Source of the DNA: Gammaproteobacteria bacterium
Lineage (GTDB): Bacteria; Pseudomonadota; Gammaproteobacteria; Xanthomonadales; Rhodanobacteraceae
Direction: 5' to 3'
Length of the DNA stretch: 52,699 nt
NCBI GenBank assembly: GCA_004295005.1
Contig: SHNG01000134.1
Location: forward strand, 1 to 52,699
A program made the position numbers and the translations under genes. Positions 44,316 through 52,699 of the stretch are shown piece by piece; position 1 is the stretch's first letter; every line of letters begins with the position of its first letter. Under the pieces are notes generated by a model. The model was not told the DNA's origin and did no database searches. It worked only from the letters and a program-made list of their open reading frames with translations.

Positions 44316-46724
44316 ATGAATTCCAGGACCTCGAACCATGCGCTGATGCAATTGCGCAGACCACGACACACGGTGCTTGCCGTGGCCATTGCCAGCGCCC
44401 TGCTGGTGCAGGCCCAGGCCTTCGCGCAGACCGACAACGACGACAAGGAACAGGACAAGACAACGGAACTGGCACCGGTCACGGTTACCGCACAAGGCCG
44501 CGAGGAAAACATCCTTGCCGTGCCATACAACATCAGCGCGGTGTCCGGCGACAGCATCGAGGAAGCCAACATTCTCGACACCGCTGAACTGATGCGCACG
44601 GTTCCCGGAGTCGGCGTCATTGATCGCGGCGCGCGCAATTCCAGCGTGGTCAGCGGCATCCGCATCCGCGGCCTCAATGTCGACAGTTCCGCGCTCGGCG
44701 ACTACGCGGTGTCCGCTGCCGCAACCGTGGCCACTTACGTTGACAAGACGCCTCTGTTCGCCAACTTCCTGCTGTCCGACATCGAGCGTGTCGAGATCCT
44801 GCGCGGACCGCAGGGCACCTTGTACGGATCCGGTGCCCTGGGCGGCGCGGTGCGTTTCATCCTTCGCGAACCGGACACCGAAGCCTTCAGCGGTCGGGTC
44901 AGCCTCAGCGGTTCCAGCGTCAAGCATTCGGATGACATCGGCGGATCCGCTTCGGCAACCCTGAACATTCCGCTGGCCGACACCCTGGCGATCCGCCTCA
45001 ACACGACGATCAACGATTTCCCGGGCATCACCGACTACCGCAATCTCTACGTGCTCGATGGCCAGGGCATTCCGGTTGCACCGGCCGGGATTCTTGATCC
45101 GGCTGCATCCTATCGGGTGAAGGAAGATGCCGATACGGTCGAGCAGTCCTACGGTCGCGCCTCCCTGCTGTGGCGACCGAGTGACACCTTTGACCTGACC
45201 TTGAGTTACATGGCGCAGGCCGATCGGTTTGGCGGCCGCCGCGGAACTTCGCTCGGCACGGATGGCTTTGGCATTCCCTATGGCGATCTCGAAGTCGGTT
45301 CGGCGCAGCTTGAGCCGGCTGATCGCCATGTGAACCTGGCCAGCCTTGAAGCAAACATCGACCTCGGCTTTGCCACCCTGACATCCAGCACCTCGAGCTA
45401 CAACCACGAGGGCGACATCACCAGCGAGAACACCGGCTTCTATGCCGGCAACGGTTGGTTGGCTTCGTTCTACTACAACTATCCGCGGCCGATGGCTTCG
45501 GCCGTGCGTACCTACGGCGACAAGGCCTTCACCCAGGAATTGCGCCTCACGTCCAATGCCGGCGAGCAGTTCGATTACGTGCTCGGTGCGTATTACCAGG
45601 ACCAGAAGCGGCGCAGCTCGCAGGACAGTTTCCTGCGCGGTTTCAAGCAATGGTGGGATGCCGCTTATCCGGCGTTCGCCGATGCGGTGGTCAGCGACCA
45701 GGATTACCTCTATCGCCAGCGCGAGAAGTTCAAGGAAACCGCGTTCTACGGTGAGCTGACCTGGCACGCGACGGACAGCGTCGATTTCACCGGCGGCTTC
45801 CGCCACTTCCGCGATGAATCCGATACCCGCGTGCAGCAGACCACGGGGTTGTACTCAGCCATCATCGACAGCTCGGATTCAAGTGGCAGCGAAAGCGACA
45901 GCGATACCCTGTTCAAGGGCAATGTGTCGTGGAAATTCTCGCCATCCAACCAGCTCTACGCGACCATTTCCGAAGGTTACCGGCGTGGCGGCACCAATGG
46001 CACGCCGACCACCGGCAACTTTGCGGAGAATCCGGCCTGGACCACCTACAAGGCCGACACCGTGCGCAACTACGAGCTCGGCGTGAAGGGCGCAGTCGGG
46101 CGCATGACCTACAACGCCAACGTGTTTTACGTGGACTGGAAAGATCCGCAAATCAACAGTTCAACCACGAACTGGGGATTCTTCGCCGTGCAGAACGCGG
46201 ATGAAGCCAGCACCCGCGGCATCGAGCTGGAGCTTGCCGGCAGCGCCGGCGACGGATTCACCTACGCACTCGGATACACCTACACCGATGCCCAGTTGGA
46301 AGCCGACGCGGTGGCGGCCGATGGTGCCTACCTGGTCGGCTACAAGGGTGATCGCCTGCCGGGTGCACCCGAGCATCGCTTCAATGCATCAGCCGGATAC
46401 GGCATCCCCATGGCCAATGGCTTGCTCACCATCCGCGGCGACATCTACCACCAGTCGGACATGCGCAATGCACTGAGCCTGAGTCCACGCTTCGATGTGG
46501 ACCTCGATGCCTACACCATCGTCAACGCATCCATGACCTACAGCCGAAACAACTGGGATGCCACGCTGTGGATCAAGAACATCGGCAATACCGATGCGGT
46601 CAACGGCGTCTACACCGAGCTTTACATGGGTACATCGCCCGACCAGAACTACTACGGCAACGGCTCCAAGGCACTGGTCACCTTGCCGCGCACCATCGGT
46701 GTGACGGCCAGCTACCGGTTCTGA
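44316..46724 (+). CDS. TonB-dependent outer-membrane receptor
   Basis: The 802-residue protein has a signal peptide (cleavage about after AFA, residue 37), a TonB box-like LAPVTVTAQ, a plug domain with VPGVGVIDRG, IRIRGLNVD and VEILRGPQGTLYGSGALGGAVRF, and a 22-strand-type barrel ending in phenylalanine (VTASYRF). It belongs to the FecA/CirA-like class used for scarce or bulky nutrients, often carbohydrates or aromatics in Lysobacterales rather than iron. It lies 52 bp after the amidase gene, which suggests it imports the amidase or hydrolase substrate. GGGGG precedes the ATG at 44316. The substrate is unknown. Confidence 0.92.
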   Translation: MNSRTSNHALMQLRRPRHTVLAVAIASALLVQAQAFAQTDNDDKEQDKTTELAPVTVTAQGREENILAVPYNISAVSGDSIEEANILDTAELMRTVPGVGVIDRGARNSSVVSGIRIRGLNVDSSALGDYAVSAAATVATYVDKTPLFANFLLSDIERVEILRGPQGTLYGSGALGGAVRFILREPDTEAFSGRVSLSGSSVKHSDDIGGSASATLNIPLADTLAIRLNTTINDFPGITDYRNLYVLDGQGIPVAPAGILDPAASYRVKEDADTVEQSYGRASLLWRPSDTFDLTLSYMAQADRFGGRRGTSLGTDGFGIPYGDLEVGSAQLEPADRHVNLASLEANIDLGFATLTSSTSSYNHEGDITSENTGFYAGNGWLASFYYNYPRPMASAVRTYGDKAFTQELRLTSNAGEQFDYVLGAYYQDQKRRSSQDSFLRGFKQWWDAAYPAFADAVVSDQDYLYRQREKFKETAFYGELTWHATDSVDFTGGFRHFRDESDTRVQQTTGLYSAIIDSSDSSGSESDSDTLFKGNVSWKFSPSNQLYATISEGYRRGGTNGTPTTGNFAENPAWTTYKADTVRNYELGVKGAVGRMTYNANVFYVDWKDPQINSSTTNWGFFAVQNADEASTRGIELELAGSAGDGFTYALGYTYTDAQLEADAVAADGAYLVGYKGDRLPGAPEHRFNASAGYGIPMANGLLTIRGDIYHQSDMRNALSLSPRFDVDLDAYTIVNASMTYSRNNWDATLWIKNIGNTDAVNGVYTELYMGTSPDQNYYGNGSKALVTLPRTIGVTASYRF

Positions 46725-46773
46725 AGAATCCTGGGGGCGGCATGAACAATCTTGGGAGTGGACCGATCCTGTG

Positions 46774-48411
46774 ATGCAATCAGTACCCCATGCTGATCCA
46801 GCACGTCGATGGGTGCCAACACGATTGAACATGCCAACGCGGGACGTCGAGCAGGCGCTGAACCGGATAGAGGCCCTGCTCGGCACGGGGCAGGCGCGCG
46901 CCGCCGAGCAAGCGGCGCGTGCCTTGCTCTCGAATGCGCCGGATGTTGCGCAACTGGGTGTGCTGCTGGCGCATGCCTTGCGCGCCCAGTCTCGACTTGC
47001 CGAAGCACGGGACGTTCTGGATCACGTCCTCGCCCGCCATCCCGGTCTGGTTTCGGCGCGCATGCTGGATGTCGATCTGTTGCACGCATCCGGCAGGCAG
47101 CAGGCCTGTATTGAAAACCTGCAAGCCCTGGAAGCCGAGGCATCACGTCATCCACCCCGCCTGCTTCAGGATATTGCCCAGCGCTACACCGTGCTCGGTC
47201 TGCACGTCGAGGCGGAGCGCTGCCAGCGTGCGTCGCGACAGCGCGAACCCGACAATGCCGCGATCATCTACAACCATGCCACGGCGTTGATCGCGCTCGG
47301 CAAGCTCGATGAGGCCGAGACGGCGCTGGATCGCGTCATTGCCCTGAAGCCCGGTGACAGTGATGCCTGGTACAACCGCTCGACATTGCGCAGGCAGACG
47401 CCCGCCAGCAATCACATTGGCGAACTCCAGGCGCGTCTTGAGGCAACTGCACCGGCAGTATCCGACCGGGTTGCGCTGGGTTATGCGCTGGCCAAGGAAT
47501 ATGAGGACATCGGCCAACATGCGGAATCCTTCGCCGCGCTCAAACAGGCGGCCGATACGCGACGCAAGCTGCTGCGTTACCGGGTGGAAGACGATATCGA
47601 AACCATGCACTTGATCGCGCAGGCCTTCGATTCGGAGTTCTTCGAGCGCACGCACACCGGGCACGCCGATGCCCGCCCACTGTTCATCGTCGGCCTGCCG
47701 CGCAGCGGCACCACCCTGGTTGATCGCATCCTGAGTTCGCACTCGCAGGTCGGCAGTCGCGGTGAGACCAGCGACCTGGCCATGGCCCTGGTCGGCATGG
47801 CTGGTGCGGTCGGCAGCAAGGCCGAGCTGGTGGAGCGATCAACACAACTTGATTTTGCTGCGCTGGGTCAGCGCTATTGCGCGCACCTCGATGCCGATGG
47901 CGGGGCACGCCAGATCGACAAGACGCCGGTCAATTTCCTCTACCTCGGACTGATTGCCGCCGCCTTGCCCGCTGCCCGCATCATCCATGTGCGCCGCAAT
48001 CCGATGGACGTGGGCTATGCGATGTACAAGACCCTGTTCCGCATGGCCTATCCGTTTTCCTACGATCAAAACGACCTGGCGCGTTATTGGCTGGCCTACG
48101 ACGGATTGATGCAGCATTGGCGCAAGGTGCTGCCAGCCGGCCGCATGATTGAGATCGACTACGAAGAGCTGGTCGCCGATCAGGAAGGGGCCAGCCGACG
48201 CCTGGTCGAGTGGATTGACATGCCCTGGCAGGATCAATGCCTGGCTTTCGAGAAAAATTCCTCGCCGTCGCTGACAGCCAGCGCAGCCCAGGTGCGCCAG
48301 CCGATCTACTCGAGTTCGGTGGGCCTGTGGAAGCGCTATGCCAGTGAACTTGCACCCCTGCGCGATGCCCTGCGCGCGCGCGGCATCCACATCGAGGGAG
48401 ATCCGGCGTGA
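46774..48411 (+). CDS. TPR-repeat sulfotransferase family protein
   Basis: The 545-residue protein has TPR repeats in residues 1-230 (ARALLSNAPDVAQLGVLLAHAL, IIYNHATALIALGKLDEAETAL) and a P-loop sulfotransferase domain with the PAPS-binding GLPRSGTTLVDRILSSH near residues 307-323 and VRRNPMDVGYAMYK for the 3'-phosphate. It is the kind of TPR-sulfotransferase often found beside TonB receptors. The acceptor is unknown; tyrosine sulfation and modification of a small metabolite are both conceivable. GTG 46771 or ATG 46774 begins the frame; no clear ribosome-binding site. Its stop overlaps the MFS start. Confidence 0.88.
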   Translation: MQSVPHADPARRWVPTRLNMPTRDVEQALNRIEALLGTGQARAAEQAARALLSNAPDVAQLGVLLAHALRAQSRLAEARDVLDHVLARHPGLVSARMLDVDLLHASGRQQACIENLQALEAEASRHPPRLLQDIAQRYTVLGLHVEAERCQRASRQREPDNAAIIYNHATALIALGKLDEAETALDRVIALKPGDSDAWYNRSTLRRQTPASNHIGELQARLEATAPAVSDRVALGYALAKEYEDIGQHAESFAALKQAADTRRKLLRYRVEDDIETMHLIAQAFDSEFFERTHTGHADARPLFIVGLPRSGTTLVDRILSSHSQVGSRGETSDLAMALVGMAGAVGSKAELVERSTQLDFAALGQRYCAHLDADGGARQIDKTPVNFLYLGLIAAALPAARIIHVRRNPMDVGYAMYKTLFRMAYPFSYDQNDLARYWLAYDGLMQHWRKVLPAGRMIEIDYEELVADQEGASRRLVEWIDMPWQDQCLAFEKNSSPSLTASAAQVRQPIYSSSVGLWKRYASELAPLRDALRARGIHIEGDPA

Positions 48412-49604
48412 CTCAGGCGCAGATGCAAGCTCATGCAGAGGGCGTGGGCGTGGTTCGCCATGATCGCCTCTGGCTGTACCTGTTGTTTGCCCTGCTCGCA
48501 ACCGCCGGATTCTTCTACATCAACATCATGTCGGCCATCGTCGATGGCCTGATCACCGGACTCGGCTTCAGCAATGCCGAAGCGGGCCTGGTGGGATCGG
48601 CCAACATCTATGGCGCCAGTTTCGGCAGCCTGTGCGCGGTGTTTATCGTGCGCCACATCCGCTGGCGGCCCGCCCTGCTGGCCCTGTTCCTGGTGATGAT
48701 GTCCCTCGACCTGGCATCGACATTGATCCATGCGCCCGTCCTGCTCGCAGCCGTGCGTGGAGTGCATGGCGTCATTGCCGGCATGAGCGTGGGCATCGTC
48801 TACTCGGTGATGGCGCGACTGCATTCACCGGATCGTGCCTTTGGCGTGCTGCTGGTGTTGCAGTTTGCGCTGGGTGGACTGGGCGTGATGTTGCTGCCAC
48901 AACTGGTGCCGCAGTTTGGTGCGCGCATCCTGTTCATGGTGCTGGCCGGGTTGACCCTGCTGGCCCTCGTTTCCATGCTCGCCGTGCCGAAGTCGTTGAC
49001 CGGCAATGGGACGAAAGATGATCGTGCCGAAGCGCCGACCCGCTACCTGAGGCCCGTCGTGCTGCTTTCGTTGCTGGCCTTGTTCCTGTTTCAGGCCGGC
49101 AACATGGCCTTGGCCGCGTTCATCATCCGGCTCGGCGAGCACGCGCAACTGGAGCGCGGTTTCATTGGCGATGCATTGGGATGGGCCACCTGGCTCGGCA
49201 CCGCCGGCGCCGTGCTGGTGATCGTCATGGGCGCACGCTTCGGTCGTTTGCGTCCGCTGTTTGCCGCCTTCCTGCTGACCCTCGTGGGTACGGCAGGATT
49301 CCTGTGGAGTTCGAATCCGCTGGTTTTCCTCATCGCCAACATCGGCACCGCCATCACCTGGTCGTTTGTGGTGCCGTACTTGTTCGGCATGATTTCGCAG
49401 CTTGATTCCAGTGGTCGACTGGCGACCCTCGGCGGTTTCGTTTCCAAATGCGGCCTGGCGTCCGGCCCGTTGCTCGCCGGGCTGCTGCTGCGTTCCGACA
49501 ATTTCGACTTGCTGATCTGGTTGAGCGTGCTGGTGCTGGCAGTTTCTGCCATGGCCGCCTTCATGGCCGCACAGCGGATCGATCAACAGGAGGTTTCAGC
49601 GTGA
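48408..49604 (+). CDS. MFS transporter
   Basis: The 398-residue membrane protein has 12 predicted helices in two halves, with a loop near the middle ([20 protein letters not shown]). Hydrophobic segments such as [18 protein letters not shown] and [22 protein letters not shown] show the layout; the first-half [10 protein letters not shown] and the basic IRWRP turn match the usual loop 2-3 position. It should carry the small product across the inner membrane after outer-membrane uptake. Translation likely starts at GTG 48408, overlapping the previous stop as GTGA; ATG 48423 is an alternative. Substrate not assignable. Confidence 0.9.
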   Translation: MTQAQMQAHAEGVGVVRHDRLWLYLLFALLATAGFFYINIMSAIVDGLITGLGFSNAEAGLVGSANIYGASFGSLCAVFIVRHIRWRPALLALFLVMMSLDLASTLIHAPVLLAAVRGVHGVIAGMSVGIVYSVMARLHSPDRAFGVLLVLQFALGGLGVMLLPQLVPQFGARILFMVLAGLTLLALVSMLAVPKSLTGNGTKDDRAEAPTRYLRPVVLLSLLALFLFQAGNMALAAFIIRLGEHAQLERGFIGDALGWATWLGTAGAVLVIVMGARFGRLRPLFAAFLLTLVGTAGFLWSSNPLVFLIANIGTAITWSFVVPYLFGMISQLDSSGRLATLGGFVSKCGLASGPLLAGLLLRSDNFDLLIWLSVLVLAVSAMAAFMAAQRIDQQEVSA

Positions 49605-51076
49605 ATGCCGTTTCAAGCATCCCCGGTCTCACCGATCTCGATCTGCTGCGTACGCAATGCCTGATCAATGGCCAATGGCTCGATCAGGCAAAAGGCAAGA
49701 GCTGTACCGTATCCAATCCCGCCAGCGGGCAGGCCATTGGAACCGTGCCTGACCTTGGCGCCGATGAAACCAATGCGGCGATTGCCGCGGCGCACGAGGC
49801 TCTGCCTGCATGGTCGGCGAGAACAGCAAAGGAGCGCGCACAGGTTCTGCGCCGCATGGTCGAGTTGATGTTGCGGCATCAGGAAGACCTGGCGCGCATC
49901 CTCACCGCCGAACAGGGCAAGCCGCTGGCCGAGGCGCGCGGCGAGATCGCCTACTCGGCCAGTTTCCTCGAATGGTTCGGCGAGGAAGCCAAGCGCATGT
50001 ATGGCGACACCATTCCGGGGCACGCGCGCGACAAGCGCATCCTGGTGCTGCGCCAACCGATCGGCGTGGTGGCGATGATCACGCCGTGGAATTTTCCATC
50101 GGCCATGCTCGCGCGCAAGATCGGCCCCGCGCTCGCTGCCGGTTGCACGGTGGTGTGCAAGCCGGCCTTGCAGACGCCGTTCTCCGCACTGGCCTTTGGC
50201 GTGATTGCCGAACGCGCCGGCATCCCGCCCGGCGTCATCAACATCGTCACCGGCAGTTCATCGCGTGCGATTGGCGCTGCGATGACTTCTCACCCGGATG
50301 TGCGCAAGCTGAGCTTCACCGGCTCCACCGAGGTCGGCAAGCAGTTGATGGCGCAGTGTGCCACCGGCATGAAGCGGGTGTCGCTGGAACTCGGCGGCAA
50401 TGCACCCTTCATCGTGTTCGATGATGCCGATCTCGATGCGGCAGTGCAGGGCGCCATTGCCAGCAAGTACCGCAATACCGGCCAGACCTGTGTGTGCGCC
50501 AACCGCCTGTTCGTGCAGGCAGGTGTGTACGACGCCTTCGCGCGCAAGCTGGCCGATGCGGTGAAGAAACTGCGTATCGGTGACGGCCTTGCCGGGGAAA
50601 CCGAGCAAGGCCCGCTGATTGACGCGGCTGCCCTGGCCAAGGTCGAGCAGCACGTGGCCGACGCGGTGGGCAAGGGTGCGCGGGTGTTGTGCGGCGGCAA
50701 GCGTCATGCACTCGGCGGCACCTTCTACGAGCCGACCCTGCTCACCGATGTCAACACGGACATGCTGATTGCCGGGGAAGAAACCTTTGGCCCGGTGGCA
50801 CCCCTGTTCCGTTTCGACACCGAAGCCGATGCGATCCGCATGGCCAATGACACCGAGTTCGGTCTGGCCGGCTATTTCTACACGCGTGATCTTGCGCGCA
50901 GTTGGCGTGTGGCCGAGGCGCTTGAATGCGGCATCGTCGGTGTCAACACCGGCATCATCTCCACCGAGGTTGCACCGTTCGGTGGCATCAAGCAGTCGGG
51001 AACCGGTCGCGAAGGCTCGAAGTACGGCCTCGACGACTACACCGAACTCAAGTACGTGTGCATCGGGGAAATCTGA
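49601..51076 (+). CDS. gabD: NAD(P)-dependent succinate/glutarate-semialdehyde dehydrogenase
   Basis: The 491-residue aldehyde dehydrogenase matches GabD/Dav[24 protein letters not shown], the [10 protein letters not shown] segment near the cofactor, [11 protein letters not shown], general base Glu263 in LELGG, and nucleophile Cys297 in [11 protein letters not shown], then [16 protein letters not shown]. It oxidises the semialdehyde left by the GabT-type enzyme. The start is GTG 49601, decided by a consensus AGGAGG at 49588-49593, 7 bp upstream, and a GTGA overlap with the MFS stop. It lies in the same operon as the transporter and hydrolase, while gabT is in a separate unit. Confidence 0.94.
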   Translation: MNAVSSIPGLTDLDLLRTQCLINGQWLDQAKGKSCTVSNPASGQAIGTVPDLGADETNAAIAAAHEALPAWSARTAKERAQVLRRMVELMLRHQEDLARILTAEQGKPLAEARGEIAYSASFLEWFGEEAKRMYGDTIPGHARDKRILVLRQPIGVVAMITPWNFPSAMLARKIGPALAAGCTVVCKPALQTPFSALAFGVIAERAGIPPGVINIVTGSSSRAIGAAMTSHPDVRKLSFTGSTEVGKQLMAQCATGMKRVSLELGGNAPFIVFDDADLDAAVQGAIASKYRNTGQTCVCANRLFVQAGVYDAFARKLADAVKKLRIGDGLAGETEQGPLIDAAALAKVEQHVADAVGKGARVLCGGKRHALGGTFYEPTLLTDVNTDMLIAGEETFGPVAPLFRFDTEADAIRMANDTEFGLAGYFYTRDLARSWRVAEALECGIVGVNTGIISTEVAPFGGIKQSGTGREGSKYGLDDYTELKYVCIGEI

Positions 51077-51077
51077 A

Positions 51078-52699
51078 GTGAAGGCGCCTGCGCTGCTGTG
51101 TCTGGTTCTGCTTGCTTGTGCCGCATCCGCTTGGGCGCGCGATTTACTCGACCACCGGTCCATGCTGTCCGGCGGCTATCGCAACAGCGTGGATCTGTCC
51201 GCCTATGCGCCGGGTGCCGACGCAAGGCCGCCGACGCATCGTTTCGAAGGCAGGCTCCGACTTTCCGGCAAGCCCATGCAGCGTACCCGGGTGGCCAACA
51301 CCGACTACCTGAGCGCCGAAAGCATCAAGGCATCGAAAAACTTTCCCGGGGATCTGGAATTCTCATTCGTGCAGGATGGCGATGCACTGATTCCCGCACA
51401 GCGCGGACCAATCCGTGGCAATGATGCCTGGTGGGAAGTGATTCTCGAACCTGGCCGCGTGTGGGATGAACCCGGCGACAAGGGCTTGAGTCGTGCCGCC
51501 ATTCCGTTTGCCCTGACCCAGAAGAACGCCAACTGCACGCACAACGGCGTCTTCATGTTCCTTTTCGACGACAAGCGCATTGTGGGCCGCGCGGCGATGC
51601 AGGTCAGCAGCGAGACCTGCCTCTACCTGCAACGCGACATGTGGGGCTGGCTGAAGGCGCACTATGCGCCGCGGACGGTGGCCGATGCGCAAGAGCTGAT
51701 CGCAGGTTACCGGCACGAAGTGGCTGCGCGCCTGCCGACCCGGCCGCTGTCGGCATTGGCCAGCGAATTTCCCGGATTGGAAGTGTCCAGGCTTGCCACT
51801 GCACCGGACAGTTCGCGCACCCGCCACGGGGTTTACTTCAAGGGCATCCACTACGTGTCGGATTGCCCGACCCGGCATGGCAACTATCCGTACTGCGAGG
51901 TGCTCGATGTGCCATCGTACTCCGTAGCCAAGTCCGTGGTGGGCGCGATGGCGCTGATGCGCATGGAGAAGCTGTTCCCGGGCAGCAAGCACACGCCGGC
52001 CAGCATTGTTCCAGCCACCGGTTGCCGCAGTGACTCCTGGAAGGGCGTGAATCTGCTCAATCTGCTCGACATGGATACCGGACACTACGATTCGGCCAGC
52101 TACATGGCCGATGAGGATTCGGCAAGGATCGTGCAGTTCTTCAATCCGGAAGACTACCCGCACAAGCTCGCCTTCAGTTGCGAGGCTTACCCGCGCCACG
52201 AAGACGCGGGCAAGACCTGGGTCTACCACACCGCCGATACCTTCCTGCTCGGCGTTGGCCTCAATACCTTGCTCAGGCAACAACCCGGACAACAGGGCAA
52301 GGACATCTTCAGCGACGTGGTCGATGCCGACATCTACGCGCCGTTGAAGCTCAGCGCTACCGCGCGCACCACGCGCCGCACCTACGATGATTACGCCCAG
52401 GCGTTTTTCGGCTGGGGTTTGTTCCTGCATGCCGATGATCTGGTCAAGCTGGCACGCTTTCTCGCGCTGGATCATGGCGTCATCGATGGCCAGGCGCTGC
52501 TTGATCGATCAATGCTGGATGAGGCCCTGCAACGCGATCCTCGGCAGCGTGGATTGCAGGTCGCGCACCTTGCAAAGTTCCGCTACCAGCACGGCTTCTG
52601 GGCACGCAACCTGCAAACCGAACTCGGCTGCGACAAGCCCGCATGGGTTCCCTTCATGTCCGGCTTTGGCGGCATCCTGGTGGTGATGTTTCCCAACGG
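51078..52699 (+). CDS. Serine hydrolase of the beta-lactamase superfamily (3' end outside window)
   Basis: The frame opens at GTG 51078, one base after the gabD stop, and stays open for at least 540 residues to the window end. It begins with a signal peptide (PALLCLVLLACAASAWA). The first 240 residues lack a clear match; the C-terminal part has the class C/DD-peptidase-like fold signature, with the nucleophile motif SVAK at 282-285, YHT at 383-385 in place of YxN, and SGFGG near residue 530 in the KTG/HxG position. It is exported, so it probably cuts an amide or ester outside the cytoplasm. Several Cys residues may form disulfides. The natural substrate is unknown. Confidence 0.85.
   Translation, partial: MKAPALLCLVLLACAASAWARDLLDHRSMLSGGYRNSVDLSAYAPGADARPPTHRFEGRLRLSGKPMQRTRVANTDYLSAESIKASKNFPGDLEFSFVQDGDALIPAQRGPIRGNDAWWEVILEPGRVWDEPGDKGLSRAAIPFALTQKNANCTHNGVFMFLFDDKRIVGRAAMQVSSETCLYLQRDMWGWLKAHYAPRTVADAQELIAGYRHEVAARLPTRPLSALASEFPGLEVSRLATAPDSSRTRHGVYFKGIHYVSDCPTRHGNYPYCEVLDVPSYSVAKSVVGAMALMRMEKLFPGSKHTPASIVPATGCRSDSWKGVNLLNLLDMDTGHYDSASYMADEDSARIVQFFNPEDYPHKLAFSCEAYPRHEDAGKTWVYHTADTFLLGVGLNTLLRQQPGQQGKDIFSDVVDADIYAPLKLSATARTTRRTYDDYAQAFFGWGLFLHADDLVKLARFLALDHGVIDGQALLDRSMLDEALQRDPRQRGLQVAHLAKFRYQHGFWARNLQTELGCDKPAWVPFMSGFGGILVVMFPN

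Noticed and set aside
44178-45806. 542-codon minus-strand frame across the TonB receptor gene
   Set aside because: It lies opposite a full-length receptor and has no motif or ribosome-binding site; it is a codon-bias shadow.

Overview
The window reads as chromosomal DNA of a GC-rich gammaproteobacterium, most likely of the order Lysobacterales (Xanthomonadales). The basis is gene order and texture: rpoZ-spoT-ridA-recG, rpmE2 next to a type II citrate synthase, mrcA divergent from pilMNOPQ, a moxR/Bat operon, and intergenic GATTCGG heptamer repeats. This is inference from sequence; no 16S gene or database search was available. I found no tRNA, rRNA, CRISPR array, integrase or transposase.

Layout. 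1-9.1 kb is core housekeeping: outer-membrane lipid transport (mlaA), RNA polymerase omega, the (p)ppGpp enzyme SpoT, RidA, RecG, a nucleoside hydrolase, zinc-free ribosomal protein L31 and citrate synthase. 9.1-20.2 kb is envelope and surface: an unknown gene coupled to penicillin-binding protein 1A, then divergently the type IV pilus alignment and secretin operon pilMNOPQ, followed by a large Ig-like lipoprotein. 20.3-28.8 kb holds a cyclic-nucleotide-binding/EAL phosphodiesterase and a moxR-DUF58-DUF4381-batA-batBC-batD operon. 29.2-34 kb holds a dicarboxylate/amino-acid symporter, a membrane Ser/Thr kinase with TPRs and a small outer-membrane barrel. 34.3-38.4 kb is central carbon metabolism (transketolase, GAPDH) with a persulfide-dioxygenase-like metallohydrolase between, then a repeat-rich intergenic region.

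The accessory part is 38.7 kb to the window end. A CaiB/BaiF CoA-transferase diverges from a GabT-type aminotransferase. A MocR-type regulator follows, then a tight operon: nitrilase-family amidase, TonB-dependent receptor, TPR-sulfotransferase, MFS transporter, succinate/glutarate-semialdehyde dehydrogenase and a serine hydrolase cut by the window end. The enzymes can be placed in one line: amide -> omega-amino acid -> semialdehyde -> dicarboxylate -> CoA ester. This parallels the 5-aminovalerate (or GABA) route. Two promoters of this locus each carry a pair of 9-bp direct repeats (consensus CRRTTGCAR) spaced exactly 23 bp apart, which I propose as the operators of the MocR protein. That regulator has lost the PLP-binding lysine of its aminotransferase-like domain and carries an extra C-terminal domain. 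This locus is the best candidate for an undescribed system in the window.
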